Shown here: piece after piece, positions 18,081-27,298 of the stretch
Position numbering within the stretch: the first letter of the stretch is position 1
How the letters are laid out: the number at the start of each line of letters is the position of its first letter
Assembly: GCF_025717535.1 (NCBI RefSeq)
Contig: NZ_JAJIRO010000001.1
Span: 1,488,001 to 1,552,000, forward strand
Length of the DNA: 64,000 nucleotides
Source of the DNA: Paucibacter sp. Y2R2-4
GTDB lineage: Bacteria > Pseudomonadota > Gammaproteobacteria > Burkholderiales > Burkholderiaceae_C
Direction of reading: 5' to 3'
The notes under the pieces: model-generated
What the model was told of the DNA's origin: nothing
The model's input: the letters and a program-made list of their open reading frames with translations, nothing else
The model's database searches: none
Translations under genes and position numbers: made by a program

Positions 18081-18479
18081 GGGTGGCAGGCGGGTAGAAA
18101 GAAAACTGGGGGCATCATGCCAGCAGAGATGAATTGCTCAGGACCCCACACATTGGCATAGACACAACCGTTAAGCCTATTAGCTAAGCCACATCTACAC
18201 GACGGCTTGCTGCGATACAAACTAGTGGCGGAGATACCTGGGGTCAGGTCTTGACTACAAGAATCTCCATTCCACGACCGAATGAAAACAGCTGAACTAA
18301 TCCGTTATGGACAGTCGACTCAAAAAGGTTGGGGAGATTTGGGCCTAAAACCTAATGCCTGCAACCCTGCACCGCAATATTTGACATTTCGGATTACCTA
18401 CCCTGCACCACGACGAGTCCGAGAATAGTGATTTATCGATTCCAATGGAGATGGAATAGCCTTTTTCAAGACTATATAT
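18081..18479. other. Non-coding left edge of AT-rich island
   Basis: About 400 bases without a supported gene. Base composition drops within it. At 18240-18260 lies a fragment of a palindromic repeat also found at 23593 and 29446. No tRNA, integrase, direct-repeat attachment site or terminator was seen. Confidence 0.6.
18240..18260 (+). repeat. Half of a REP-like palindrome (left island edge)
   Basis: GGGGTCAGGTCTTGACTACA matches the reverse complement of the right half of the element at 23593-23630 (AGGGTCAGGTTTTGACTACA) in 18 of 20 positions. It appears to be half of a palindromic, RAYT/REP-like repeat. Confidence 0.6.
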
Positions 18480-19451
18480 TTACACAGCATCAGTCATGTC
18501 GAAATTCCTGTGGAACTCCATCCGGAGCCCAATCTTTATTAAACTCGGGCGCCTATCGGAAGGGACCAATCTACTCCCTTGACTTACTCGCCAAACTGCC
18601 ACATCTTGGCGCATTGCGGCAACGAGCAAAGCGCACAAAACAAAAATCTTGGGTCCAAACGGGACAAGCACTACGCTGTGAGCCTCGCATAATCCTCGTA
18701 CGACAGATTCTATTGTAGATATAACTCTGGCCGGGCTTTGGACGTCGTATTTTAGAACTCTGTTCTCCGGAATTTCGTTTATCAAGAGGTCATTGGCCAT
18801 AGCCACTTCATTCTCGTACTCTACAACCGGTGAGTGTGGTGTAAAGGCCCAAACTTCACCTGCCTGCAGGTATTCCACGACACCAAGTGCTTGATCCTGC
18901 TCGTAACCCAATCCCAGCACTGCAGCAGTAGTCGAATATCCATCTTGTGACCACCCAGCAAACGCTGCATGGGTTGGGCCGACAACTGTATTAGGGCTTC
19001 GATCTGTGCTTGGTTTGCAAAATTCGGCCACGGAATAGCCAAAGTCCACGTTGAGTGCGCCATTCTGGGCACCTAAGCTCTCGAAAAGAACGTGAACAAT
19101 AGCAGCGAGCCTGAAGCGGCTAAAGCACGATATGTCAATAAAAACAGTATTCCCAGCATTCCAGTCAAGTTCGCTGACTAGGTTTTGAAATTTCTCTTCA
19201 AATTGCTCGTCAGTCAAATTATTGAAAACAAACCCGCCGGACCGCTCGAAATTCTCAGTATTCTTGGCGTAGAAAAGCTCATGACCGTGGTCGAATCCGA
19301 GAGCCACCACTTTCTTGGACCGCGCAGCTACATCGCTCAATAGGTTCGTAGCTCTTGACTCGAAACCTAAAGCGAAAATCGACAAATCGTAGTCTGACTG
19401 CTGAAAGGCACTCGAATCGATTGATCGAAAAATTGGTCGAACGTTCTTCAT
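18480..19451 (-). CDS. Unrecognised protein, last gene of island operon
   Basis: A 323-residue soluble protein that I do not recognise. It has an alternating strand/helix pattern: YDLSIFALGFESRAT (residues 21-35), KKVVALGFDHGHE, TVFIDISCFSRFRLAAIVHVL and, near the C terminus, SVVLVPFGPKIFVLCALL, which suggests one or two Rossmann-like folds, perhaps nucleotide sensing or nucleotidyl/phosphoribosyl chemistry, but no catalytic signature is convincing. It starts 4 bases after the ATPase stop (ATG at 19451; a TTG at 19472 overlapping the ATPase is an alternative), so it is almost certainly made together with it. Codon use is AT-rich compared with flanking genes. In a defence-like operon it could be the effector. 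Confidence 0.75.
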   Translation of the reverse strand: MKNVRPIFRSIDSSAFQQSDYDLSIFALGFESRATNLLSDVAARSKKVVALGFDHGHELFYAKNTENFERSGGFVFNNLTDEQFEEKFQNLVSELDWNAGNTVFIDISCFSRFRLAAIVHVLFESLGAQNGALNVDFGYSVAEFCKPSTDRSPNTVVGPTHAAFAGWSQDGYSTTAAVLGLGYEQDQALGVVEYLQAGEVWAFTPHSPVVEYENEVAMANDLLINEIPENRVLKYDVQSPARVISTIESVVRGLCEAHSVVLVPFGPKIFVLCALLVAAMRQDVAVWRVSQGSRLVPSDRRPSLIKIGLRMEFHRNFDMTDAV

Positions 19452-19455
19452 ATGC

Positions 19456-21300
19456 TTATGAGAAAAGACCAAGTTGCCTGTCTAAGTTAACTTTTAGTAT
19501 TGTAGACAAATTCACCGCCTTCCCCTTCCGCATAAGCAAGTTGAAGTGAGGAGCGAGCAAATGAACAAGACGAAAACTACGCCCCACAGGTGTAGCAGCA
19601 GTAAAATTTATATCTTCGTCGTCGACAATTACAATTGCACCAATATTTAGTGCCGTCATAACCAATCGTTGAATATGTATAGGCGTACCTTTGTCTACAA
19701 CAAATGCGAGAACGGGGTCCGCTGTGAATTTTCTGCCAAGCACGCTCTGCTCAAAATATCTAGCAAGGGAAGTAATTAGGTCATACAGGCTTAGATGATT
19801 GATGCTCATAGCCTGCGGTTCAACGGGCACTGCATTAATCCACGCCAAGAACTTTTTTGCAGAAGCCTGAAGTTCGTTTGTTTGTTGTTCACGTGTAAGT
19901 GACCTTGAACTGACGCTTTGGGACCACTTTAATATTAGGCGCGATGCAATTCCACTAAACCAACGCGGATTACCCTCTGTGGCGGTACAGACAGCCTCCC
20001 ATCCTGAAAATATATCTGGCGAGGCCGTCTTTAACTTTCTGCGAACTGGCCAAGGCGTCTTTGCATCCTTTGATTTCTCAAGATACGCCGCCCTGAATCC
20101 AACAATAGGCGCAACTTTGCGAACAGCCTTGTCCATAAAGTCTCTAGGCGTTGAATTGAGTGCGGCCGTGGAAATTCTTCTGTCGGCAAGATAGCTTGCA
20201 AAACTTGCATCGATTGATTCCAAATATTCGAAGTCTCTTTTCCATCCGCTAGCTTCAGAATAGCGACGTGGGCCGGATGTTGCTATTTCATTCGCAAACT
20301 GAAAGCGCGAACGTTGCAAAATCGATTGGGGTGATATAGGTGCGGCCAAGGTGCCTTCGGCGTGCTTTTCCCAAAGCCGTAGGCAGAACTGGTCGCGCTC
20401 GCCCTGGTCTACAAACCATAAGGGAATAGGGTCGTAATCATTGCCCGCAGATGCAGTCTCTTGATTATTTAACAGGGCAGAGGCATCGTTTGACGGGCTA
20501 ATAGCAAGTTTGAATACAAATCTCTGATCAGTAGAGCGAAGATATTGGAAAAGATCATTCTGAATGGATACCGGCGCAATCTCAAGTTCGTCGAAACAAA
20601 GTGCCCACCGCCCGTCATACCGGCCCGTAACGTTTGCAAAATGCTCGGCGATTTCTCTCGCAACCCCCAAAACGGTCATGGAGGTCAAACGAGTCATGTA
20701 CGGCGTTAGCGAAGTAAGGAAAGCAGGAGATCCAAGGTTGGCAAGTTCTCGCACCAAGGAAACCCTAAGGCCGCCTAAAGAGGGTACACCAAGTGGTAGA
20801 TCCCAAGCATTTGCCAATGCTATGCAGAGCGTGGTTTCGTCTTCTTTCGAAAGTTCAACTCGACTTTCCCCGTTTCCATGGTCGACCGCAGGGCGATCAC
20901 GAGTCAGCTGAAGTATGCAAGAGATGAATGCCTCTCGGAAATGAGACAGAAATACTGCATTAACAAAACCTTTTCTAACCTCGGGGTCTAATGAGCGCGC
21001 CCGCTGGTCTACTTGTGTTTTCCAATTGATATCGGCTGGGGTGAATACTGCCCAAAATGAGATCTTCGAACGAGCTGTCGATGCATCCGGCCCCGACCAC
21101 GCAGCCAATGCCTTAGGTTGAAGCATCTTCAACAGATGAGTTTTTCCACTGCCTCTTGGCCCAATGAGCAAGGAGTTTCTAAGTGCAATTAATTCCCAAA
21201 ATTTTCTAGAGGGGACAAACTGCCTAGCCACTTCCTCTGAATTAATGTGGCGAGCGTTGTAGGCTCCAAAAAACGGAGATGCCGGGGGCGAGGTAGTCAT
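19456..21300 (-). CDS. AAA/ORC-like P-loop ATPase of island operon
   Basis: A 614-residue P-loop NTPase. Walker A is GPRGSGKT at residues 47-54, preceded by a short segment (NSEEVARQFVPSRKFWELI) as in ORC/STAND-like ATPases found beside nucleases and defence genes; Walker B is ALCFDELEI near residue 238. The remaining 370 residues lack a recognised domain but include predicted winged-helix-like segments (VPVEPQAMSINHLSLYDL). No transmembrane segment. Its ATG overlaps the stop of the phosphoesterase gene (ATGA), and its stop is 4 bases before the unknown gene. Likely the energy-using switch of the system. Confidence 0.85.
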   Translation of the reverse strand: MTTSPPASPFFGAYNARHINSEEVARQFVPSRKFWELIALRNSLLIGPRGSGKTHLLKMLQPKALAAWSGPDASTARSKISFWAVFTPADINWKTQVDQRARSLDPEVRKGFVNAVFLSHFREAFISCILQLTRDRPAVDHGNGESRVELSKEDETTLCIALANAWDLPLGVPSLGGLRVSLVRELANLGSPAFLTSLTPYMTRLTSMTVLGVAREIAEHFANVTGRYDGRWALCFDELEIAPVSIQNDLFQYLRSTDQRFVFKLAISPSNDASALLNNQETASAGNDYDPIPLWFVDQGERDQFCLRLWEKHAEGTLAAPISPQSILQRSRFQFANEIATSGPRRYSEASGWKRDFEYLESIDASFASYLADRRISTAALNSTPRDFMDKAVRKVAPIVGFRAAYLEKSKDAKTPWPVRRKLKTASPDIFSGWEAVCTATEGNPRWFSGIASRLILKWSQSVSSRSLTREQQTNELQASAKKFLAWINAVPVEPQAMSINHLSLYDLITSLARYFEQSVLGRKFTADPVLAFVVDKGTPIHIQRLVMTALNIGAIVIVDDEDINFTAATPVGRSFRLVHLLAPHFNLLMRKGKAVNLSTILKVNLDRQLGLFS

Positions 21301-22490
21301 TTTGATTTTCCGACTTGTGATACTCGGCCATCACGGCTTCGATTTAGGCTTATGCCACGCTTTAATAATAGATCTTCGACTTGACTGAAATGTTCAGGCG
21401 TCAGAAATCGAACCTCCGGATTTTGCGATATTACAGCGGACCAATCTAGGTATTTTGGATCCCCCTCGAAAGACTTGGATATCTCATTGGCCATTAGTCG
21501 AGGGTGGGAGTCGGATCCAAAACCGCACTCCGGAGGAAATCCATCTTCGCCTTGCCCTATATGCCTCCGTTGCCAGCCGCCCGTGACGCTCCAACTCCAG
21601 GTATCAATGACCCCCTTTACTGGTTGTGCACGACTTTCATCCTGGGTGAGGTCAAGTATGTGAAATTGATTGTGCTTCCCTTGAACTTGAGCAGAAAAAC
21701 TCGATGCCCCAACAATAATGCAGGATGGGTCATAAGAATGTTCGAGGTTAGGTATATGTCGGTGTCCGTGCAAGATAAGCCAGGGCGAAGCAGTGCATTT
21801 CGTCAGAGTCTTTAGAAGCTCAGGCCCTTTTCGTATGTACTCCCCATCGGGTGCTTTTCCCCATAGCCCTTGAAGTGGGCGCAAGTGGTGGTGACAGAGG
21901 AGTATGTTTATATTCCCATCACCAAAACTCTCCAGCTTCTTTTCAATTGCAGAAATCGTTCGCTGGGATATTCGTCCATGGTGAATTTCATCAGAATTTC
22001 CGCCATGGTATGCGCTAGTGTTCAAAACAAGCGTCACTATTCCATCCATTGGCTTGAATAGTGCGAAATTTCTCGACCAAAAATGGTCAGTTAACTCGGT
22101 GTCCTCGAATGGAAACTGAGGATGGACGGTTTGTAGGGCGCCCTTAGGGTCCGGGTCCTCGTCCGATTCGAGCAGCCTTGAATTGAGATCATGGTTGCCG
22201 CACGTAGCAATAAGTTGCCTCGCAGCTAGTGCCTCCTTCAGTGCATGCAACTTTGTCCATGCATACTGAAAGCCTCCAACATCAGCTTTGTCGCAAATAT
22301 CCCCCGGGCACATAACCAAGTCGCAAGTCAGCTTTTCACGTGAAATTAGTTGATCAAGATCACCGAACGGATCTGGATCACTAGGCCGAGGGCTCGCTGG
22401 TAAGTACGAGCTGCCCATTGCACTGCCGTGCCCTTTCTGAAATGCATGCAAATCACTTAGAAGGGCAATTCGAATTCTTCGTTCGGCCAT
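21297..22490 (-). CDS. Calcineurin-like metallophosphoesterase of island operon
   Basis: A 397-residue phosphoesterase with a complete set of metal-binding motifs: DLH (Asp13, His15), GD (Asp64 in CPGDICD), GNHD (Asn99, His100), the pair LCHHH around residue 200 and GHRH around residue 247. Such enzymes act as nucleases, cyclic-nucleotide phosphodiesterases or protein phosphatases. A C-terminal extension of about 110 residues after the catalytic core is not recognised. The start is ATG 22490 or TTG 22496, directly after the methylase stop (22497-22499); no strong ribosome site, so translational coupling is likely. The stop overlaps the ATPase start. Confidence 0.85.
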   Translation of the reverse strand: MAERRIRIALLSDLHAFQKGHGSAMGSSYLPASPRPSDPDPFGDLDQLISREKLTCDLVMCPGDICDKADVGGFQYAWTKLHALKEALAARQLIATCGNHDLNSRLLESDEDPDPKGALQTVHPQFPFEDTELTDHFWSRNFALFKPMDGIVTLVLNTSAYHGGNSDEIHHGRISQRTISAIEKKLESFGDGNINILLCHHHLRPLQGLWGKAPDGEYIRKGPELLKTLTKCTASPWLILHGHRHIPNLEHSYDPSCIIVGASSFSAQVQGKHNQFHILDLTQDESRAQPVKGVIDTWSWSVTGGWQRRHIGQGEDGFPPECGFGSDSHPRLMANEISKSFEGDPKYLDWSAVISQNPEVRFLTPEHFSQVEDLLLKRGISLNRSRDGRVSQVGKSK

Positions 22491-22496
22491 GCGCAA

Positions 22497-23285
22497 TTAG
22501 TAGTTATATACCAAAACTTCCCGCGCGCTACGGCGCGAGCCTGCGAAACCTGCAACACTACGACTGACATCTAGACGTTTTATTTTCCAGTCGGGCAGTG
22601 AATCACATACGCTATCGCACTCCTTGAAAGAAAGGAGCACTTTTGCACCTTTTCCCGATATTATTTTGCATGTGTCTATCAATCTTTCTAAATCAGCGCA
22701 CTGGAATGCTCCTTGATAGCTGTACTCTCCGCGAAACCGAGTACTGTCACTGTATGGCGGATCGAGATAAACGAAATCTCCGTCTGATGCAGTGGCTATT
22801 GATGCTGAAAAGTCACCAGTGATCAATTCAACTTTTTGTAAAGCCTCGGATGCTGATTCAAGAGCGCTCACTGATGGCAGGGTAAAAAATCGATTCCCCA
22901 AAGGCACATTGAATACACCGCTTCTATTAGTGCGATAGACGCCATTAAAGCAGCTTTTCATGAGAAAAATAAGGCGCGCCGCTCGCTGCGAGTTACTCAA
23001 TCCAGTTGGATCTAGTTGACGCATTAAGTAGTACGCATCTCTTGTTTGCGGGATCGAGTAGAGATGCCGAGCTACATCTAGTGGGTCATCGCGTACGCTT
23101 AGGTATGTGGCGATTACTTCAGCATTTAGGTCGCCAAGCACAGCCTTTGAAGGAAGAAGGTCGAAGAAAAGTACAGCTGAACCGGCGAAGGGTTCTATGT
23201 ATCGTTTGTATGAATGCGGAGCTAACTCGCGTAATTCATGGAGCAACTTTCGCTTGCTTCCGGCCCAGCGCAACAATGGATTCAT
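22497..23285 (-). CDS. Dam-type DNA adenine methylase of island operon
   Basis: A 262-residue N6-adenine DNA methyltransferase of the D12 (Dam) class. It begins with RWAGSKRKLL, has the SAM-binding motif EPFAGSAVLFF (residues 31-41), LMKSCFNGVYRTN and the catalytic DPPY at 175-178. No cognate restriction endonuclease is recognisable nearby, so it may mark self-DNA for the downstream genes or be an orphan. It is the first gene of the operon; the ATG at 23285 is clear, but its promoter must lie in the 23286-23600 gap. AT-rich codon use indicates acquisition by transfer. Confidence 0.93.
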   Translation of the reverse strand: MNPLLRWAGSKRKLLHELRELAPHSYKRYIEPFAGSAVLFFDLLPSKAVLGDLNAEVIATYLSVRDDPLDVARHLYSIPQTRDAYYLMRQLDPTGLSNSQRAARLIFLMKSCFNGVYRTNRSGVFNVPLGNRFFTLPSVSALESASEALQKVELITGDFSASIATASDGDFVYLDPPYSDSTRFRGEYSYQGAFQCADLERLIDTCKIISGKGAKVLLSFKECDSVCDSLPDWKIKRLDVSRSVAGFAGSRRSAREVLVYNY

Positions 23286-23808
23286 AAATAGTTATTTTTT
23301 GTCAAGTGCTCTGCTCGCACCGAATCGAAATTGGAAAGCGCGCCATAAGCTCTTCTCAAATTCGGCACACTTTGCAATCGGACGGAAACACAAGACGCAG
23401 AGTGTCTGTGACGTACAACTCTGGAGCATACGATCTGTCTTCGGGCCCTCACTGGCGGGCAGCCGTAAAGTCTGGCAATTATGAACTTAAGGGATGTGGG
23501 CTTTGTACTCGCAGTCCTTTGTCAGTACTTGCACAATTGGTAACCAGAGTTCTCCTTCCATTTGCAATCTCTACAACGTCAGGTTAGCAGACGGGGTCAG
23601 GTCTCTAATCTGTAGTCAAAACCTGACCCTGATGTATTGCCACCTGGCATTCCTCCGCACCTCAACGGCAGGCGCGCTCTGACCGTTGTTGTATGCGCAA
23701 GCAAGCGCCCTACTCGTCCTAGGCTCCAGCCACACCAACCGCCAATCCACCGCTGGGTTACGCTTCAGCCCTTCTTTACATTCCACGCCCCCTCGCTGGA
23801 GAAGCCTT
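23286..23808. other. Non-coding right edge of AT-rich island
   Basis: About 520 bases between the methylase and the prolyl oligopeptidase gene. It must contain the promoter of the island operon. It holds a palindromic repeat element at 23593-23630; beyond it the base composition returns to the high-GC host type. No gene, tRNA or integrase remnant was recognised. Confidence 0.6.
23593..23630. repeat. REP-like palindrome (right island edge)
   Basis: A 38-base element starting GGGGTCAGGTCTC and ending AAAACCTGACCCT can fold on GGGTCAGGT/ACCTGACCC. It belongs with the elements at 18240, 29189 and 29446. Confidence 0.65.
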
Positions 23809-26025
23809 TTGAATAGAACCCTTGCCCTTGCCATGGCGCTGAGCGCCGCGCAACTCCCTGCTGCTGTTCAAGCAGCCACGGTGGCTGGCGTGGAGATGCC
23901 CGCTGTGCATGCCCCATGCCCTGTGACCGACACTTACTGGGGCGTGAAGATTGAAGACCCCTACCGCTGCCTGGAAAACCTGGGCGAGCCCGGCGTGCAG
24001 GCCTATATGAAGGCGCAGGCCGAGGCCACAGAGAAGGTGCTCGCGCGCCTGCCGGGCCGGGAGCAGCTGCTCAAGCGCATTCAGGAGTTGGATGCCGAGG
24101 TGCCGGCCAATGTGAGCGAGGTGAACCGCGATGCCAAGGGCAATTTGTTCTACGAAAAGCGCTTGGCCAGCGACAACCAGTTCAAGCTCTATAAGCGCCG
24201 AGGCTTTGACGGCGCCGAGAAGCTGCTGGTGGACCCTGAAGCACTAGCCAAGGCCACGGGCAAGCCGCATGCCATTGGCGGCTATAGCAACAGCCGCGAT
24301 GGCGCCTTGGTGGCCTACAGCGTCTCGGCCGGCGGTGCCGAGATCGGCACCCTGCATGTGATCAACACCGAAACCGGCCAAGAGGTGATGCCTGCGATTG
24401 ACCGCATTCGCGGCGGTGCTGCGAGCTGGCTGGATGACGGCTCGGGCTTCTTCTACTCCCGCTTGGCGCAAGACTGGGAGAAGCGCCCGCGGGCCGAGCG
24501 CTTCATGGACAACACGGTCTACCTGCGGCGTTTGGCCGAGCCGGGCCAAGATGTGGCGGTGTTTGGCCCCACGGTGCACCCGGAGTTGGGCCTGGACCGT
24601 TCCGACAACGCCAGCATTCAATTGCTGCGCGGGCAAGGCGTGGCCCTGGCCGTGGTGCAACACGGCGTGAGCCGCTACCAATCGCTGTACATGACGGACA
24701 CTGCGGCGCTGCTGGCCGGCAAGCCGCAATGGCGCAAGGTGTTTGACCAGTCCGCGCAGGTGGGCCAGGTCAGCGCCCATCAGGGTTGGCTGTACCTGCG
24801 CTCGGCCAAGGAGGCGCCGCGCTACAAGCTGCTGCGCCTGGCGCTGCCGCAGGCGGACATGGCCCGTGCCGAGCTGCTGGTGCCCGGTGGCGCGGCAGTG
24901 ATCACAAGCATGGCCTCGGCCCCAGAAGGCCTGTACTTCACCCGCCGTGATGGCGCGGCCAAGAAGCTGTACCGCCTGCCGCACGGCGGGAAAGTGGGTG
25001 CCGCGGCTGCTGCAGCGCAAGCCATCAAGCTGCCCTTTGAAGGCAATGTGACCCTGGCCAACACCGACACCAACGGCGACGCCGACCTGCCCGGCGTGGT
25101 GCTGCAACTCTCCAGTTGGACGCGCACCGCCCAGCACTACTTCCTAGCCGCCAAAGACAGCGCGCCCAAAGCGCTGAGCCTGGCGCCCCAAGGCAAGTTT
25201 GACGTGCCGCCCGGCGTGATGGCGCGCGAGGTCAAAGTGAAGAGCCACGATGGCGTGGAAGTGCCGGTGTCCATCATTTCGCGCAGCGACATCAAGCTCG
25301 ACGGCCGCAACCCCACCCTGCTCTATGGCTACGCCGCCTATGGCACCGTGGAAGAGCCGAGCTTCAACCTGCGCACCCTGGCTTGGCTGGAGCAAGGCGG
25401 GGTGATGGTGATCTGCCATGCGCGAGGCGGCGGCATCCTGGGCGATGAGTGGCACAAGGCCGGCCACAAAACCAGCAAGTTCAACACCTGGCGCGATGGC
25501 ATTGCCACCGCGGAATGGCTGATTCAGCAGGGCTACACCTCGGCGGCGCGGCTGTCGGTGTATGGCGGCAGCGCGGGCGGCATCTTTGTGGGCCGCATCG
25601 TCACCGAACGGCCCGATTTGTTTGCATCCGCCGCCCTGGGCGTGGGCAATCTCGACCAGATTCGCAGCGAGACACGCGCCAATGGCGCGGGCAACATCCC
25701 CGAATACGGCACGGTGAAGATCGAAGAGGAGTTCCACGCCCTTCGCAACAACAGCACCTATGAGCACATCCAGCCAGGCGCCAAGTACCCGGCGCTGTTG
25801 TTTGAGCATGGAGTGAACGACACCCGCGTGGATGTGTGGATGAGCACCAAGGTGGGCAGCCGTTTTGCGGCCGCCAACCCCGAAGGCAAGCCGGTGCTGA
25901 TGCGCCTGGAATACGACGCCGGCCACGGCGTGGGCTCCACGCGCATCCAAGGCCAGCAACGCACGGCCGACCGTTGGGCCTTCTTCCTTTGGCAAGCAGG
26001 CCTGCCGGGCTTTCAGCCGAAGTGA
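23809..26025 (+). CDS. Secreted prolyl oligopeptidase family (S9) peptidase
   Basis: A 738-residue serine peptidase of family S9A. After a signal peptide (LALAMALSAAQLPAAVQA) comes the N-terminal YWGVKIEDPYRCLE segment, a seven-bladed propeller region and the alpha/beta hydrolase domain with nucleophile GGSAGGIF, Asp in HGVNDTRVD and His in YDAGHGVG. It should cleave after proline in short peptides in the periplasm. The TTG at 23809 is chosen because GGAGAAG sits at the right distance and it opens the signal peptide; ATG 23833 is an alternative. Longer in-frame extensions upstream run into the repeat-bearing spacer. Confidence 0.88.
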   Translation: MNRTLALAMALSAAQLPAAVQAATVAGVEMPAVHAPCPVTDTYWGVKIEDPYRCLENLGEPGVQAYMKAQAEATEKVLARLPGREQLLKRIQELDAEVPANVSEVNRDAKGNLFYEKRLASDNQFKLYKRRGFDGAEKLLVDPEALAKATGKPHAIGGYSNSRDGALVAYSVSAGGAEIGTLHVINTETGQEVMPAIDRIRGGAASWLDDGSGFFYSRLAQDWEKRPRAERFMDNTVYLRRLAEPGQDVAVFGPTVHPELGLDRSDNASIQLLRGQGVALAVVQHGVSRYQSLYMTDTAALLAGKPQWRKVFDQSAQVGQVSAHQGWLYLRSAKEAPRYKLLRLALPQADMARAELLVPGGAAVITSMASAPEGLYFTRRDGAAKKLYRLPHGGKVGAAAAAAQAIKLPFEGNVTLANTDTNGDADLPGVVLQLSSWTRTAQHYFLAAKDSAPKALSLAPQGKFDVPPGVMAREVKVKSHDGVEVPVSIISRSDIKLDGRNPTLLYGYAAYGTVEEPSFNLRTLAWLEQGGVMVICHARGGGILGDEWHKAGHKTSKFNTWRDGIATAEWLIQQGYTSAARLSVYGGSAGGIFVGRIVTERPDLFASAALGVGNLDQIRSETRANGAGNIPEYGTVKIEEEFHALRNNSTYEHIQPGAKYPALLFEHGVNDTRVDVWMSTKVGSRFAAANPEGKPVLMRLEYDAGHGVGSTRIQGQQRTADRWAFFLWQAGLPGFQPK

Positions 26026-26185
26026 AGCCGCGCTGAGTGCCTGGCTGCGAGCGTTCATTTGTTGTTGAGGGGGGGCAAGGCTCGGCGCGGGCCAGCCCTT
26101 CAATCGATAGACTCGCGCTGGGCCGCAGCCCCTGCCCTTTTGAGCTGCTTTCGATCTAACTTCGCCATCACTCGGAGTGCCCTTC

Positions 26186-27298
26186 ATGCCTCAACACAAG
26201 CCCCTGGCTCTTCTGCTCGCACTGGCCGCGACGGCAACACTTTCCACAGCCCAGGCCGCGCCAGCTATTGAAGCGTCAGAAGCATCAGCAACTGCTGCTG
26301 CCGCCGCCCCGCTGATCGCCCAAATCGAATCCGCACAAGCCTCGAACCGCGGCAAGCTTGATGGCTTGACGCTGCAAGAGGTCATGAAGAAGTTTGGCGT
26401 GCCGGGCCTGAGCATCGCAGTGGTGAAGGACTTCAAAATCCACTGGGCCAAGGCTTATGGCGTGGCCGATGTGGAAACGGGGCGGGCGGTGGATGTGAAC
26501 ACGGCCTTCCAGGCCGCGTCGATCTCTAAACCGGTGATGGCCATGGCAGCAGTGAAGCTGGCGCAAGACGGCCGCTTATCGCTGGATGCCGATGTCAACA
26601 CGATGCTGCGCGCCTGGAAGGTGCCGCAAACAGAGCTGACCCGCACGCAGCCGGTCACGCCGCGCGCGCTCTTGAGCCACACCTCAGGCTCGGACGATGG
26701 CTTTGGCTTCCCCGGCTATGCGCCCGATGCGCCCCTGCCCAGCGTGGTGCAAATCATTCAAGGGGACAACAAGCTCGCCAATGTGAGCGGTGTGCGCTTC
26801 AGCCGCCCACCCTACCAAGCGGCGAAGTATTCCGGCGGCGGCTCGCTCATCATGCAGCAGGCCCTCACCGATTTGTCGGGCCAGCCTTTTGCCGAGCTGA
26901 TGCAAAGCACGGTGCTTGCGCCCTTGGGGATGACGGGCAGCAGCTTTCAGCAGCCGCCGCGCGCCGATTGGGCGCCGCGCCTGGCCTATGCACATAACCA
27001 CAAAGGTGAGCGCATGGGTGCGCCCTGGCATGTCTACCCGGAGCAAGCGGCGGCGGGGCTGTGGACCACGCCTTCGGATCTGGCGCGCTACATGATCGAA
27101 GTGCAGCAGGCGCGGCGCGGACCCAAGGGCAAGGTGTTGACGCAACATGGCGCGCTCGAGATGAGCAGCCCCGTGGGCAGCGGCCCGTTTGCCGTGGGAT
27201 TGCAGCTGGAGATGCGCGGCCAGGGCTGGTACTTCATGCACGGCGGCTCCAACTGGGGCTTTCAGTGCGACCTGACCGGCCATGTGCTCAAGGGCTAA
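26186..27298 (+). pseudogene. Serine hydrolase (class C beta-lactamase-like), truncated by stop
   Basis: A signal-peptide-bearing serine hydrolase of the S12/class C beta-lactamase fold: SISK gives the SxxK nucleophile, KYSGGG stands at the YxN position and HGGSNWGF corresponds to the third motif (KTG-like). The frame ends at TAA (27296-27298), but reading through gives 37 more codons to TAG at 27412 in the same frame (GVVIMTNGDQGG...), typical C-terminal family sequence. Relatives have LKGYGVVIMTNGDQ, so a tyrosine codon seems to have become TAA. The protein may be inactive or may fold without its last strand and helix. The ATG at 26186 follows GGAG by eight bases. Confidence 0.8.

Noticed and set aside
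18081-18479. tRNA or attachment site at the island border
   Set aside because: No cloverleaf sequence, no direct repeat pair and no integrase found at either border.
18428-18718. Small plus-strand frame at the left edge of the AT-rich island
   Set aside because: Overlaps the 3' end of the unknown island gene antisense, low complexity, no ribosome site.
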